Below are positions 45,389 through 57,185 of a stretch of DNA of 64,000 nucleotides, in pieces. Positions within the stretch are counted from its first letter, which is position 1, and the number at the start of each line of letters is the position of its first letter. The position numbers were made by a program, and so were the translations under genes. This DNA is from Rutpela maculata (lineage: Eukaryota; Arthropoda; Insecta; Coleoptera; Cerambycidae): contig OW386289.2 in assembly GCA_936432065.2 (NCBI GenBank), positions 19,798,277 to 19,862,276 of the forward strand, read 5' to 3'. The notes under the pieces are model-generated. The model worked only from the letters and a program-made list of their open reading frames with translations. It did not search any database and was not told where the DNA came from.

Positions 45389-45458
45389 TTTTTTTTTTCT
45401 AGATTTCTAGTATGTGTAGATTGGGTGGCGATAATTACAAGGAATGTTCATGCCGCTT
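45389..45458 (+). pseudogene. Fragment of CMC partner-gene exon (left part)
   Basis: It matches 12,050-12,118 of copy 2, including the polypyrimidine tract and CTAG acceptor, GTGTAGATTGGGTGGCGATA and the following AATTACAAGGAATGTTC. The last nine bases, ATGCCGCTT, are the target duplication of the foldback transposon that follows. The fragment resumes at 54,733. Confidence 0.85.
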
Positions 45459-45829
45459 ACCGGTGTGAAAACAGCGGCTAGAGATAGCAGCCAAAACGCA
45501 CGAAGATACCCGAATGGCCAGAGACGTGCGCGGAAACAAGTGAGAGGAGTTTTGACTGAGCGCATGCGCATGAGCTATGTAGATAATTTTGTACAATTAA
45601 TAGTAGTATTTGAGAGTAGACGATATTCTTACAAATTTAGAATTATTATGATATAATTTACGGATCATATTTTATAGATTTTAGGCCGAGATAAAAACTA
45701 GGGAAAGTTTATAAAAGAAAAAATATATATATTAAAAAAATTACATGCCGGATAACAAAATTGATTTATACAGATATTAAAGATGTTTTAAGAATTATCA
45801 TTTTGCAAAAACGTGCCAAGGGATGAAAA

Positions 45830-48800
45830 TCGAAACTTTAATAAACCAGAATCAAATCCACTGATTATAAAACAGGAGCCTAACATTTTAACAGGATGAA
45901 ATGCAGAGGCTGCGTAATAGTTATATTTAGCACTTTTTTTCATCCAGTGGCACCAACTCGCAAGCCGTTAAAAGGATTGAAATTTTAAATAATCGGAGGT
46001 CCACCATGTACCAAACCGGAACCCACCATTTGAACACGATGAAACTCAGGGGGTGAATAATAAATATCTTTAGCAATTTACTCCTAGCAGTGGCATTCAC
46101 TCGCAAGCCGTCAGGGGGGTTGAAATTAAAAAAAAATCGAAAGTATACCAGTTATTATTAAACCGTAACATACCATTTTAACAGGATGAAACTCGGAGAG
46201 TGAATAATAGATATATTTACCAATTTTTTTCAACCAGTGGCATCAACTAGCAAGCTGTTGAAGGGGTTGAAGTTTTAATAACTGGGATGTCCACCACGTA
46301 TAAAACAGGAACCCGCCATTTTAATAGGATGAAACATAGGTACTGCATAATAGATACATTTAGCAATTTATTTCATCAGTGGCATCAAAGCGCAAGCCGT
46401 CAAAGATGAAACTCGGAGGGTGAATAATAGATATATTTATAATTTTTTTTCAACCAGTGGCAACAACTCGCAAGCCGTCGAAGGGGTCGACCATTTTAAC
46501 AGGATGAAACTCAGGGGGTGCATAATAGGTGCATTTAGCAAAGGGGTCGAAAGAGGTTGAAATTTAAAAAAATCAGAAGTCCACCATGTATAAAACCGGA
46601 ACCCACCATTTAAACAGGATGAAACTCAGAGGGTGAATAAAAGATACATTTAGAAATTTCCTATCAGTGGCATCCACTCGCAAGCCGTCAGAGGGGTTGA
46701 AATTTAAAGAAATCGGAAGTACACCATATATAAAATATTAACAGTATGAAACTCGGAGGATGAATAATAGATATATTTAGCAATTTTTTTCAACCAGTGG
46801 CATCAACTCGAAAGATGTTAAAAGGGCAGAAATAAAAAAAATCTGAAGTCCAGCATGTATAAAATCGGAACCCACCATTTTTAAAGAATGAAACTCAGGG
46901 GGTGAATAAAAGATACATTTAGCAATTCATTCCTATCAGTGGCATCCATTCGCAAGGCGTCAGGGGGGTTGAAATTAAAAAAAATCGAAAATCTACCATA
47001 TATGAAACCTGAACTTACCATTTTAACAGGATAAAACTCGGAGGGTGAATAATAGATATATCTATAATTTTTTTTAACCACTGACATCAACTCGCAAGCC
47101 GTCGAAGGGGTCGAAATTTCAATAAATTAGAAATTCACAATGTATAAAACAGGAACCCACCATTTTAACAGAATGAAACTCAGGGGGTGCATAATATATA
47201 CATTTAGCAATTTATTCCTAACAATGGCATCCACTCGCAAGCTGTCAGAGGGGTTGAAATTAAAAAATATCGAAAGTCTACCATATAAGAAACCTGAACC
47301 TACCATTTTAACAGGATGAAACTCGGAGGGTGAATAATAGATATATTTATAATTTTTTTTCAACCAGTGGCAACAACTCGCAAGCCGTCGAAGGGGTCGA
47401 CCATTTTAACAGGATGAAACTCAGGGGGTGCATAATATAAACATTTAGCAATTTATTCCCAACAATGGCATCCACTCGCAAGCCGTCAGAGGGTTGAAGT
47501 TTAAAAAATCCAAAGTCCACCATATATAAAACCGGAACCTAACATTTTAACAAGATGAAGCTGATTTATTACTATCAGTGGCATTCACTCGCAAGTAGAA
47601 GGTTGAAATTTTAAAAAATCGAAAGTCTACCAGTTATTAAACCGGAACCTGCAATTTTAACGTGATGAAACTCGGAGGGTGAACAATAGATATATTTAGC
47701 AATTGTTTTCAACCAGTGGCATCAACTCGCAAGCCGTCAAAGGGGTTGAAATTAAAAAAAAATGGAAGTCCACCGTGTATAAAACCGGAACTCATTTTAA
47801 CGGGACGAAACTCTGAGGGTAAATAAAAGATACATTTAACAATTTATTCCTATCAGTAGTATCCACTCGCAAGCCGTCAGCCATATATGAAACCTGAACC
47901 TACCATTTTAACAGGATCAAACTCGGAGGGTGAATTATAGATATATTTATAATTTTTTTTCAACCAATGGCATCAACTGGCAAGCCGTCGAAGGGGTCGA
48001 AATTTCAATAAACCGGAAATCCACAATGTATAAAACAGGAACCCACGATTTTAACAGGATGAAACTCAGGGGGTGCATAATATATACATTTAGCAATTTA
48101 TTCCTAACAATGACATCCACTCGCAAGCCGTCAGAGGTATTGAAATTTAAAAAAATCGAAAGTCCACCATATATAAAACCGGAACCTACCATTTTAACAG
48201 GATGAAGCTCAGGGGCTGAATAATATACATCTTTAGCAATTTATTGCTATCAGTGGCATTCACTCGCAAGCCGTAGAGGGGTTGAAATTTAAAAAAATCG
48301 AAAGTCTACCATATATGAAACCTGAACCTACCATTTTAACAGGAAGAAACTCGGAGGGTGAATAATAGATATATTTATAATTTTTTTTCAATCAGTGGCA
48401 TCCACTCGCAAGCCGTCGAAGGGGTCGAAATTTCAATAAATCGGAAATCCACAATGTATAAAACAGGAACCCACCATTTTAATAGGATGAAACTCAGGAG
48501 GTGCATAATATATACATTTAGCAATTTCTTCCTAATAATGGTATCCACTCGCAAGCCGTCAGAAAGATTGAAATTTAAAAAAATCGAAAGTCTACCATAT
48601 ATGAAACCTGAACCTACCATTTTAACAGGAAGAAACTCGGAGGGTGAATAATAGATATATTTATAATTTTTTTTCAATCAGTGGCATCCACTCGCAAACC
48701 GTCGAAGGGGTCGAAATTTCAATAAATCGGAAATTAACAATGTATAAAACAGGAACCCACCATTTTAATAGGATGATACTCAGGGGGTGCATAATATATA

Positions 48801-51800
48801 CATTTAGCAATTTCTTCCTAATAATGGCATCCACTTGCAAGCCGTCAGAAGGATTGAAATTTAAAAAAATCGGAAGTCTACCATATATGAAACATAAACC
48901 TACCATTTTAACAGGATGAAACTCGGAGGGTGAATAATAGATATATCTATAATTTTTTTTCAACCGCAAGCCGTCGAAGGGGTCGAAATTTCAATAAATC
49001 GGAAATTCACAATGTATAAAACAGGAACACAACATTTTAACAGGATGAAACTCAGGGGGTGCATAATATATACATTTAGGAATTTATTCTTACCAATGGC
49101 ACCCACTAGCAAGCTGTCAGAAATGAAAAAATATCGAAAGTCTATCATATATGAAACCTGAACCTACATTTTAACATAATGAAACTCGAAGGGTGAATAA
49201 TAGATGTATTTATAATTTTTTTTCAGCCAATGGCATTATCTCGCAAGCCGTCGAAGGGGTCGAAATTTCAATAAATCGGAAATCCACAGTGTATAAAACA
49301 GAACCCACCATTTGAACAGGATGAAACTCAGGGGGTGAATAATAAATACATTTAGCAATTTATTCTTAACAATGGCATCCACTCGCAAGCTGTCAGAGCG
49401 GTTGAAATTAAAAAATATCAAAAGTTTCTTATATATGAAACCTGACCCTACCATTTTAATAGGATGAAACTTGGTGGGTGAATAATAGATATATTTATAA
49501 TTTTTTTTCAACCAGTGGCATCAACTCGCAAGCCGTCGAAGGGGTCGAAATTTCAGTAAACCGGAAATCCACAATGTATAAAACAGGAACCCAAAATTTT
49601 AACATAATGAAACTCAAGGGGAGCGTAATATATACATTTAGCAATTTATTCCTAAAAACGACATCCACTCGCAAGCCCTCAGAGGGGTTGAAATTTAAAA
49701 AAATCGGAAGTCCACCATATATAAAACCGGAACCTACCATTTTAACAGGATGAAGCTCAGGGGGTGAATAATATACACCTTTAGCAATTTATTCCTCTCA
49801 GTGGTATTCACTCGCAAGCCGTGAAAGAGGTTGAAATTTAAAAAAATCGAAATTCTACCATATATGAAACCTGAACCTACCATTTTAACAGGATGAAACT
49901 CGGAGGGTGACTAATAGATATATTTATAATTTTTTTTCAACCAGTGGCAACAACTCGCAAGCCATCGAAGTAGTTGAAATTTCAATAAATCGGAAAACCA
50001 CAATGTATAAAACAGGAACCCACCATTTTAACAGGATGAAACTCAGGGGGTGCATAATATATACATTTAGCAATTTCTTCCTAACAGTGGCATCCACTCG
50101 CAGGCCGTCAGAGGGATTGAAATTTTAAAAAATCGAAAGTCCACCATATATAAAACGGAACTTACCGTTTTAACAGGATGTAGCTCAGGAGGTGAATAAT
50201 AGATATCTTTATCAATTTATTCCTATCAGTTCCTATAATTTTAACGGGATGAAACTTAGGGGCTGCATAATAGATATATTTAGCAATTTGTTCCTATGAG
50301 TGGCATCCACTCGCAAGCCGTCGGAGGTATTGAAATTTAAAATAATCGGTCGTCTACCGTGTATCAAACCAGAACCCACCATTTTAACAGAATGAAACTT
50401 AGGGGTAAATAATAGATATCTTTAGCAATTTATGCCCAGCAGTGGCATTCACTCGCAAGCCGTTTGAGGGGTTGAAATTTAAAAAAATTAAAAGTCTACC
50501 AGATATAAAACCGCAACCTCTCATTTTAACAGGATGAAACTTAGGGGCTGCATAATAGATATATTTAGCAATTTATTCCTATCAGTGGCATCCACTCGCA
50601 AGCCGTCAGAGGTATTGAAATTTAAAATAATCGGTCGTTTACCATGTATCAAACCAGAACCCACCATTTTAACAGAATGAAACTCATGGGGTGAATAATA
50701 GATATCTTTAGCAATTTATCCCCAGCAGTGGCATTCACTCGCAAGCCGTTAGAGGGGTTGAAATTTAAAAAAATTAAAAGTCTACCAGATATAAAACCGC
50801 AACCCTCTCATTTTAACAGGATAAAACTTAGGGGCTGCATAATAGATATATTTAGCAATTTATTCCTATCAGTGGCATCCATTCGCAAGCCGTCAGAGGT
50901 ATTGAAATTTAAAATAATCGGTCGTCTACCATGTATCAAACCAGAACCCACCATTTTAACAGAATGAAACTTAGGGAGTGAATAATAGATATCTTTACCA
51001 ATTTCTCCCCAGCAGTGGCATTTACTCGCAAGCCGTTAGAGGGGTTGAAATTTAAAAAAATTAAAAGTCTACCAGATATAAAACCGCAACCTCTCATTTT
51101 TACAGGATGAAACTTAGGGGCTGCATAATAGATATATTTAGCAATTTATTCCTATCAGTGGCATCCACTCGCAAGCCGTCAGAGGTATTGAAATTTAAAA
51201 TAATCGGTCGTCTACCATGTATCAAACCAGAACCCACCATTTTAACAGAATGAAGCTTAGGGAGTGAATAATAGATATCTTTAGCAATTTATTCCCAGCA
51301 GTGGCATTCACTCGCAAGCCGTTAGAGGTATTGAAATTTAAAATAATCGGTCGTCTACCATGTATCAAACCAGAACCCACCATTTTAACAGAATGAAACT
51401 CAGGGGGTGAATAATAGAAATCTTTAGCAATTTATCCCCAGCAGTGGCATTCACTCGCAAACCGTTTGAGGGGTTGAAATTTAAAAAAATTGAAAGTCTA
51501 CCAGATATAACAGGATGAAACTTAGGGGCTGCATAATAGATATATTTAGCAATGTATTCCTATCAGTGGCATCCACTCGCAAGCCGTCAGAGGTGTTGAA
51601 ATTTAAAAAAATCGAAAGTCTACCATGTACCAAACCAGAACCCACCATTTTAACAGAATAAAACTCAGGGGGTGAATAATAGATATCTTTAGCAATTTAT
51701 TCCAAGCAATGGCATTCACTCGCAGAGAGGTTGAAATTTAAAAAAATCGGAAGTCGACCATATGTAAGACCGGAACCTACCATTTTAACAGGTTGAAACT

Positions 51801-51980
51801 TGAAGGATGAATAAAGGATATTTTTATCAATTTATTCCAACTAGTGGCATCCACTGGGAAGCCGTCGGAGGGGTTGAAATTGTGAAAAATCGGAAACACC
51901 ATCAACAAAACCAGAGCCCATTAACATAATGAAACTCGAAGTGTGAATGAAAGGCGTATTCCAATGAGTGATATCAAGTC
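45830..51980 (+). repeat. Dimeric tandem array B, forward
   Basis: Units of about 143 bp carry TGGCATCCACTCGCAAGCCGTC and an ACCATTTTAACAGGATGAAA box, minus a base or two in many copies. Two monomer types alternate (CATCAACTCGCAAGCCGTCG and CATCCACTCGCAAGCCGTCA), so the repeat is about 286 bp. Open frames of 80-100 codons recur on both strands with similar translations (MNNRYIYNFFS; MVGSGFIYG). They follow from the repeat and carry no family signature. Confidence 0.9.
50440..51550 (+). repeat. Recently homogenised sub-array within array B
   Basis: About four copies of a 283-bp dimer are much more alike than the rest of the array. They share AATAATCGGTCGTCTACC and AAAATTAAAAGTCTACCAGA. This points to a late local amplification. 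Confidence 0.75.
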
Positions 51981-52750
51981 GCAAGCCATCGGCTTGCGAT
52001 TTTTTTAATTTCAACTCTTTAACGGCTTGCGAGTTGATGCCACTGGTGGAAAAAAATGCTAAATATATCTATTATTTACCCTCCGAGTTTCATCGTGTTA
52101 AAATGGTAGGTTCGGGTTTTATATATGGTGGACTTTCGATTTCTGACGGCTTGCGAGTGGATGCCACTGATAGGAATACATTTCTGAATGTATCTTTTAT
52201 TCACCCTCTGAGTTTCATCCTCTTTCATCCTCTTAAATGGGTTCCGGTTTTATACATGGTGGACTTCTGATTTTCTTAAATTTCAACCCCTTTCAACCCC
52301 TTGGACGGCTTGCGAGTTGATGCCACTGATAGAAATAAATTGCTAAATGTATCTATTATGCAGTACCTAAGTTTCATCCTGTTAAAATGGTGGGTTCCTG
52401 TTTTATACGTGGTGGACATCCGATTTATTAAAACTTCAACCCCTTCGACAGCTTGCTAGTTGATACCACTGGTTGAAAAAAAATGCTACCCTCCGAGTTT
52501 CATTATGTTAAAATTGTATGTTCCGGTTTAGTAACTGGTATACTTTCGATTTTTTTTTTTAATTTCTGACGGCTTGCGAGTGAATGCCACTGCTAGGAAT
52601 AAATTGCTAAAGATATCTATTATTCACCCCCTGAGTTTCATCCTGTTCAAATGGTGAGTTCCGTTTTGGTACATGGTGGACCTCCGATTTTTTAAAATTT
52701 CAATCCTTTCAGCGGCTTGCGAGTTGATGGCACTGGATGCAAAAAAGTGT
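51981..52750 (-). repeat. Array B, reversed arm
   Basis: Units of the array are in reverse complement, mirroring 45,930-46,850 almost unit by unit. The orientation switch near 51,990 reads GCAAGCCATCGGCTTGCGA, a short perfect palindrome core. Confidence 0.85.
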
Positions 52751-53154
52751 TAACCCACACAGCACAGAAATATTCTAAGAAGGTGCACAGAATGTTTGCT
52801 CGGAACGTTTCAATATTCTGAGAATATTCTCACAACATGAAAATCATTACCATAGAATGTGCCATGCACATTACAAAGTGGAGTCTTTTAAATGTTCCTA
52901 GAACATTTCAGGTATGTTTTCCCAGGTAGCAAAGGCACGTGAAAATGACGTGACTAGTTAGTAGTCTACTTGATAAAAATGAAGTAATGAATGCATAAAT
53001 AAGTATTGTCCTATGAATTTGTTTGTTAGCCATCCGTATATCTAATTAATTATCTAATATTGTTTACCATCACTCCAATTTTTTTCTCACAAGGGTTGCC
53101 TGCAAATTATATTGTATTAAATTCATTTTATTTTACTTACCTTTACCAATTGCC

Positions 53155-53235
53155 GTCGGCAGGGGTCGAACCGCTGCGCGTCCAACCTTAAGGATTTGGA
53201 AGTCAACGGTTTAACTCACTCGGCCACTGAAGTTA
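53155..53235 (-). repeat. tRNA-Ser-like SINE head
   Basis: The minus strand shows a box A-like TGGCCGAGTGAG and a box B-like GGTTCGACCCC about 55 bp apart, with an extra arm as in tRNA-Ser. The two acceptor sides do not pair, and there is no terminal CCA. A tRNA-derived SINE head or tRNA pseudogene is more likely than a working tRNA gene. Confidence 0.6.
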
Positions 53236-53554
53236 CACATGCTAGTACCTACTTAAAGACTATAATTATAGTTGAAATCCGAAACAAAATTTTTTTCTGA
53301 TCTCAAATTTGACTAGCGTTGGGGGAAGTCAGGAGTCAACTGTTTTAAGATTTTATAGTTGAGGTACGTATACAAACCTAGGAAACGTGTTGGAGAAAAA
53401 ACGGTAACGATATAATATCGTTATTTACAATATTTAATGGTCTAAACAGACCTAAAATTGGAAAAAATATATTCGTATATCGGTTTTATAAGCAATTATT
53501 ACCCTTAAAAAAACAAAATTTTTTTCGCAATTATTTTAACAAAAAAAAAAACGG

Positions 53555-53690
53555 GCTGAGCAGGGGTCGAACTGCCGACCTCGTGACTTGTAACAACAAC
53601 AACAACAATAACAATTTATTAAACATTTTTATATACATTTATGCTCCTCGCCGGAGAACGCCTCAACTCATTCGACTACTAACTTCTTGA
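53555..53690 (-). repeat. Second tRNA-like SINE head with inserted TTG-repeat tail
   Basis: The minus strand shows TAGTCGAATGAGTTGAGGCG (box A-like) and CAGTTCGACCCC (box B-like). They are separated by an AT-rich piece ending in (TTG)5, itself like the 3' tail of a retroposon. The tRNA-like body appears to have been interrupted by another short retroposed tail. Confidence 0.5.
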
Positions 53691-54732
53691 AAATAATTAT
53701 TTAAAGACTTTATAGTTGGAACACGCAACGGCTAGATTTTGCTTTTTAATACATTTTAATCTAATTTTATTATTAAAAGAGCTGGATATCTGCACAAATA
53801 AATTGTCGAATCTTTGCAAACTCTTTCGAATATAAATTATTTTGGATATAATTAGTAGTGTATTATAGTCATTATTCTTTTCGTAGTTGTTCATGATCCT
53901 CTTATAGTCGTAGAAGTTTTTTATTACAAAAAAAGACATAAATTAAGGTATCATTATTTCTGAGAAACAAATAGGTACTTAAATAAATATTTGTATTTAG
54001 TATACCAAAATAATTATAATAATAGTTCAAAATAATAACCACTGTTATAAAGGTATCGCATAAAATTTTTTTGTGGAACGTACCACGAACGTTCTTTTAA
54101 AATATTATAGAAATATTTGATCAAAAATGTTTCATGAATATTCCAAACTAGATAAAACTATTTATGGAGGTTCTAGGAATATTTCAGGTAAATATTCTGT
54201 TTACAGAATATTGTCACTTAATGAGAACATTCTGAAAATATTCTGTGCTGTGTGGGAAGTATAACTATTATGCATCCTCTGAGTTTCATCCTGTTAAAAT
54301 GTTAGCCTCCTGTTTTATAATCAGTGGGTTTGATTCTGGTTTATTAAAGTTTGATATCTCGTTCATTTTCACCCATTGGCATGTTTTTGTAAAATGATAA
54401 ATCTTAAGGCATCTTTAATATCTGTATAAATCAATTTTGTTATTCGGCATGTATTTTGGTAATATATATTTTTTTCTTTTATAAACTGTCCCTCGTTTTT
54501 ATCTCGGCCTTAAATGTATAAAATATGATCAGTAAATTATCTTAATAATTCTAAATTTGTAAGAATGTCGTCTACTCTCAAATACTACTATTAATTGTAC
54601 AAAATTATCTACATAGCTCATGGGCATGCGCTCAGACAAGACTCCTCTCACTTGTTTTCGCGGATGTCTATGGCCGTTCGGGTATCTTCGTGCGTTTTGG
54701 CTGCTATCTCTAGCCGCTGTTTTCACACCGGT

Positions 54733-54783
54733 ATGCCGCTTTATGTGAAAAGTAATGAGTGATGACTTGGCCAAGCTTTACAG
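54733..54783 (+). pseudogene. Fragment of CMC partner-gene exon (right part)
   Basis: ATGCCGCTT (target duplication) is followed by TATGTGAAAAGTAATGAGTG and GATGACTTGGCCAAGCTTTACAG minus its first bases. This matches 12,119-12,171 of copy 2 and carries the same in-frame TGA. The match stops at the array A end domain. Confidence 0.85.
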
Positions 54784-54998
54784 TATGTGGCTGAAGACAG
54801 CAACGAAATCAGAAATGAGAAAAGATTATTTAGAGTGGACCAACGAAATAATGCACATGAAGTTAAAATCTTCGTAATTACATAATTGAAAAATATTTTC
54901 CTATAAAGCCAAACATGTATGTTGAAAGGGGTTGAGCAGCTAAAGTTATCTAAAGCAAAACACGGATTTTAAGGGGGCGAAACACCCCAAAAACTGTA
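54784..54998 (-). repeat. End domain of array A, inner right (inverted)
   Basis: It starts TATGTGGCTGAAGACAG and mirrors 45,178-45,388. Confidence 0.82.
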
Positions 54999-56660
54999 AA
55001 CTGTGAAAATAAGATAACTATAATATAACTATTGTAAAAAAGGTTTTAAGACTTTAAAAACTTTTTTACAATAGTTATCTTATAGTTATCTCATTTTTAC
55101 AGTTAAACTCTGTTTTTTTATTAAATCAAAATTATGCAATATTGGAAATGCTCTTTTCTATATTTTAGGGTGTGATAGAAAAGAGCATTTCCAATATTGC
55201 ATAATTTTGATTTAATAAAAAACATAGTTTAAAAGGGTAAAACACCCCAAAAACTATCTAAAAATAACGGAATTATTGCAAAAAAGTTTCTAACACTTTC
55301 CTATTTTAAGGTATGTTAGAAAAGAGCATTTCCAATATTGCATAATTTTTATTTAACGAAAAACAGGGGATAAGGGGGTGATACACCCCAAAAACTATAT
55401 AAAAATTGTAAGAATTTTCAGAGCTTTCAGATTTTGGAAGGTGATAGAAAAGACTATTTCCAAGATAGCATAATTGGGATTTAATAAAAAACAGAGTTTA
55501 AGGGGGTAAAGCACCCCAAAAACTATCTATAAATAATGTAACTATTGCAAAAAAGTTTTCGACACTCTCCCATTTTAGGGTATGTTAGAAAAAAGCATTT
55601 GCAATATTGCATTATTTTTATTTAACGAAAAACAGGGGGTAAGGGGGTGATACACCCCAAAAACTATTTAAAAATAATATAAAAATTGTAAAATTTTTTC
55701 ACGCTTTTAGACATTGGAGGGTGATAGAAAAGACTATTTCCAAGATAGCGTAATTGGGATTTAATAAAAAACAAGAGTTTAAGAGGGTAAAACACCCCAA
55801 AAGCTATCTAAAAATAATGTAACTATTGCAAAAAAGTTTTCAACACTCCCATTTTAGGGTATGTTAGAAAAAAGCATTTCCAATGTTGCATTATCTTTAT
55901 TTAAAAACAGGGATAAGGGGGTGATACATCACAAAAACTATTTAAAAATAATATAAAAATTGTAAAATTTTTTCAATCTTTTAAATGTTGGAGGGTGATA
56001 GAAAATACTTTTTCCTTTTTTTAAAAACAGGGATAAGGGGGTGATACATCACAAAAACTATTTAAAAATAATATAAAAATTGTAAAATTTTTTCAGGCTT
56101 TTAAATGTTGGAGGGTGATAGAAAATACTTTTTCCAAGATAGCGTAATTTGGATTTAATAAGAAACAGAGTTTAAGAGGGTAAAGCACCCCAAAAGCTAT
56201 CTATAAATAATGTAACTATTGCAAAAAAGTTTCTAACACTTTCCTATTTTAGGGTATGTTAGAAAAAATCATTTCCAATATTGCATAATTTTTATTTAAC
56301 AAAAAACAGGGGATAAGGGGGTGGTACACCTCAAAACTATTTAAAAATAATATAAAAATTGTAAAAATTTTTCACGCTTTTAGATGTTGAATGGTGATAG
56401 AAAAGACTATTTCCATGATAGCGTAATTGGTATTTAATAAAAACAGAGTTTAAGAGGGTAAAACACCCCAAAAGCTATCTAAAAATAATGTAACTATTGC
56501 AAAAAAGCTTTCTAACACTTTCCTATTTTACGATATGTTAGAAAAGAGCATTTCCAATATTGCATAATTTTTATTTAACGATTTTTATTCCCCTGTCTTT
56601 CGTTAAATAAAAATTATGCAATATTGGAAATGCTTTTTTCTGACACCCTAAAATAGGAGA
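54999..56660 (-). repeat. Dimeric satellite-like array A, right, reversed
   Basis: It is the mirror of the inner part of 42,087-45,177. It includes a short local switch of orientation near 55,080-55,170 and a tandem duplication of about 110 bp at 55,900-56,125. It breaks off at the BEL LTR. Confidence 0.9.
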
Positions 56661-56664
56661 GTGT

Positions 56665-56970
56665 TGTTTAGAACTCAGTAAATAGGAGTGGTCATCCCAA
56701 TCTTAGAGGGTAGTTACCTGCCCTATAGAATTTGAATTTAGTAATATGGGCGTGGCTTACTTTTATTATTTATACATAGATTTTCAATATTCATTCACTC
56801 TTGTTAAGTTATAGAAGATAGTTGTTAAGAAGTATTGTTAAGTGTTCTCGTTAAATAATTAGTGTGAAAGCAGCGCCCGACAATTAATTTCAAGTTAGAC
56901 TAGTTCCAGCAAATACTTAAAGCTTGTAATATCGTCCCTCATCAAACAAAAGAACCCGACGATTACAACA
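56665..56970 (+). repeat. Probable BEL 5' LTR, 306 bp
   Basis: It is bounded by TG at 56,665 and CA at 56,970, starting exactly where array A ends, and followed by a leader with TTGGTCCTTCGAGTTGG. With no second LTR in the window the right boundary is an estimate. Confidence 0.55.
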
Positions 56971-57185
56971 AAAAACATTGGTCCTTCGAGTTGGATATTA
57001 GTCTTCAAGAAATATCTCAAGAAAACATCAAGACGAGATTTATACAAAAATCAAGTGTAAGGATTTTCAACAACTAAAGCGAAATCCACGTGGACGCTCA
57101 AATCATCTATTAAGCAACACTTAAAGGTCAGTCTGTTCCTTACTTAACTAATCCTTAATTAACTATCCTTCCTAAAACCTACAAA

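Larger units (their letters stand above)
52754..54256. mobile_element. Second CMC-like family, non-autonomous, 1,503 bp
   Basis: The termini are CCCACACAGCACAGAAATATT and AATATTCTGTGCTGTGTGGG, less one base each. The target duplication is AA (52,752-52,753 and 54,257-54,258). The mirrored foldback arm at 45,905-45,935 gives the empty sequence. One base change in the first twelve (CCCAcACAGCAC versus CCCAgACAGCAC) and the same 2-bp duplication tie it to the first family. It has no transposase frame. It contains two tRNA-like SINE heads and a small minus-strand open frame (53,697-53,939) of no recognised type. Confidence 0.85.
45459..54732. mobile_element. Giant foldback transposon, 9.3 kb, 9-bp target duplication
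   Basis: The ends are ACCGGTGTGAAAACAGCGGC and its complement GCCGCTGTTTTCACACCGGT, less the bases shared with the flank. They are flanked by ATGCCGCTT on both sides (45,450-45,458 and 54,733-54,741), inside an interrupted exon whose intact form is seen at 16,515-16,560. The arms remain complementary for about 1.4 kb or more: a unique outer part of about 400 bp, then tandem units of about 143 bp. The middle is a long one-directional run of the same units. No transposase-like frame is present. A 9-bp duplication and arms built of tandem repeats are the pattern of FB-type foldback elements mobilised by MULE-class transposases; that assignment is inference. Confidence 0.85.

Noticed and set aside
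47930..50128. Repeated open frames of 80-100 codons beginning MNNRYIYNFFS, and antisense frames beginning MVGSGFIYG
   Set aside because: Considered as a tandem gene family. Both strands are open in many units, which points to repeat composition rather than selection, and length varies with unit indels.
45830..51980. Regularly spaced repeats suggestive of a CRISPR array
   Set aside because: Units are about 143 bp, contiguous without unique spacers, and in an intron-containing eukaryotic genome.
53155..53235. Working tRNA-Ser gene
   Set aside because: Box A and box B are present, but the acceptor stem does not pair and the anticodon arm is irregular; treated as a SINE head or tRNA pseudogene.
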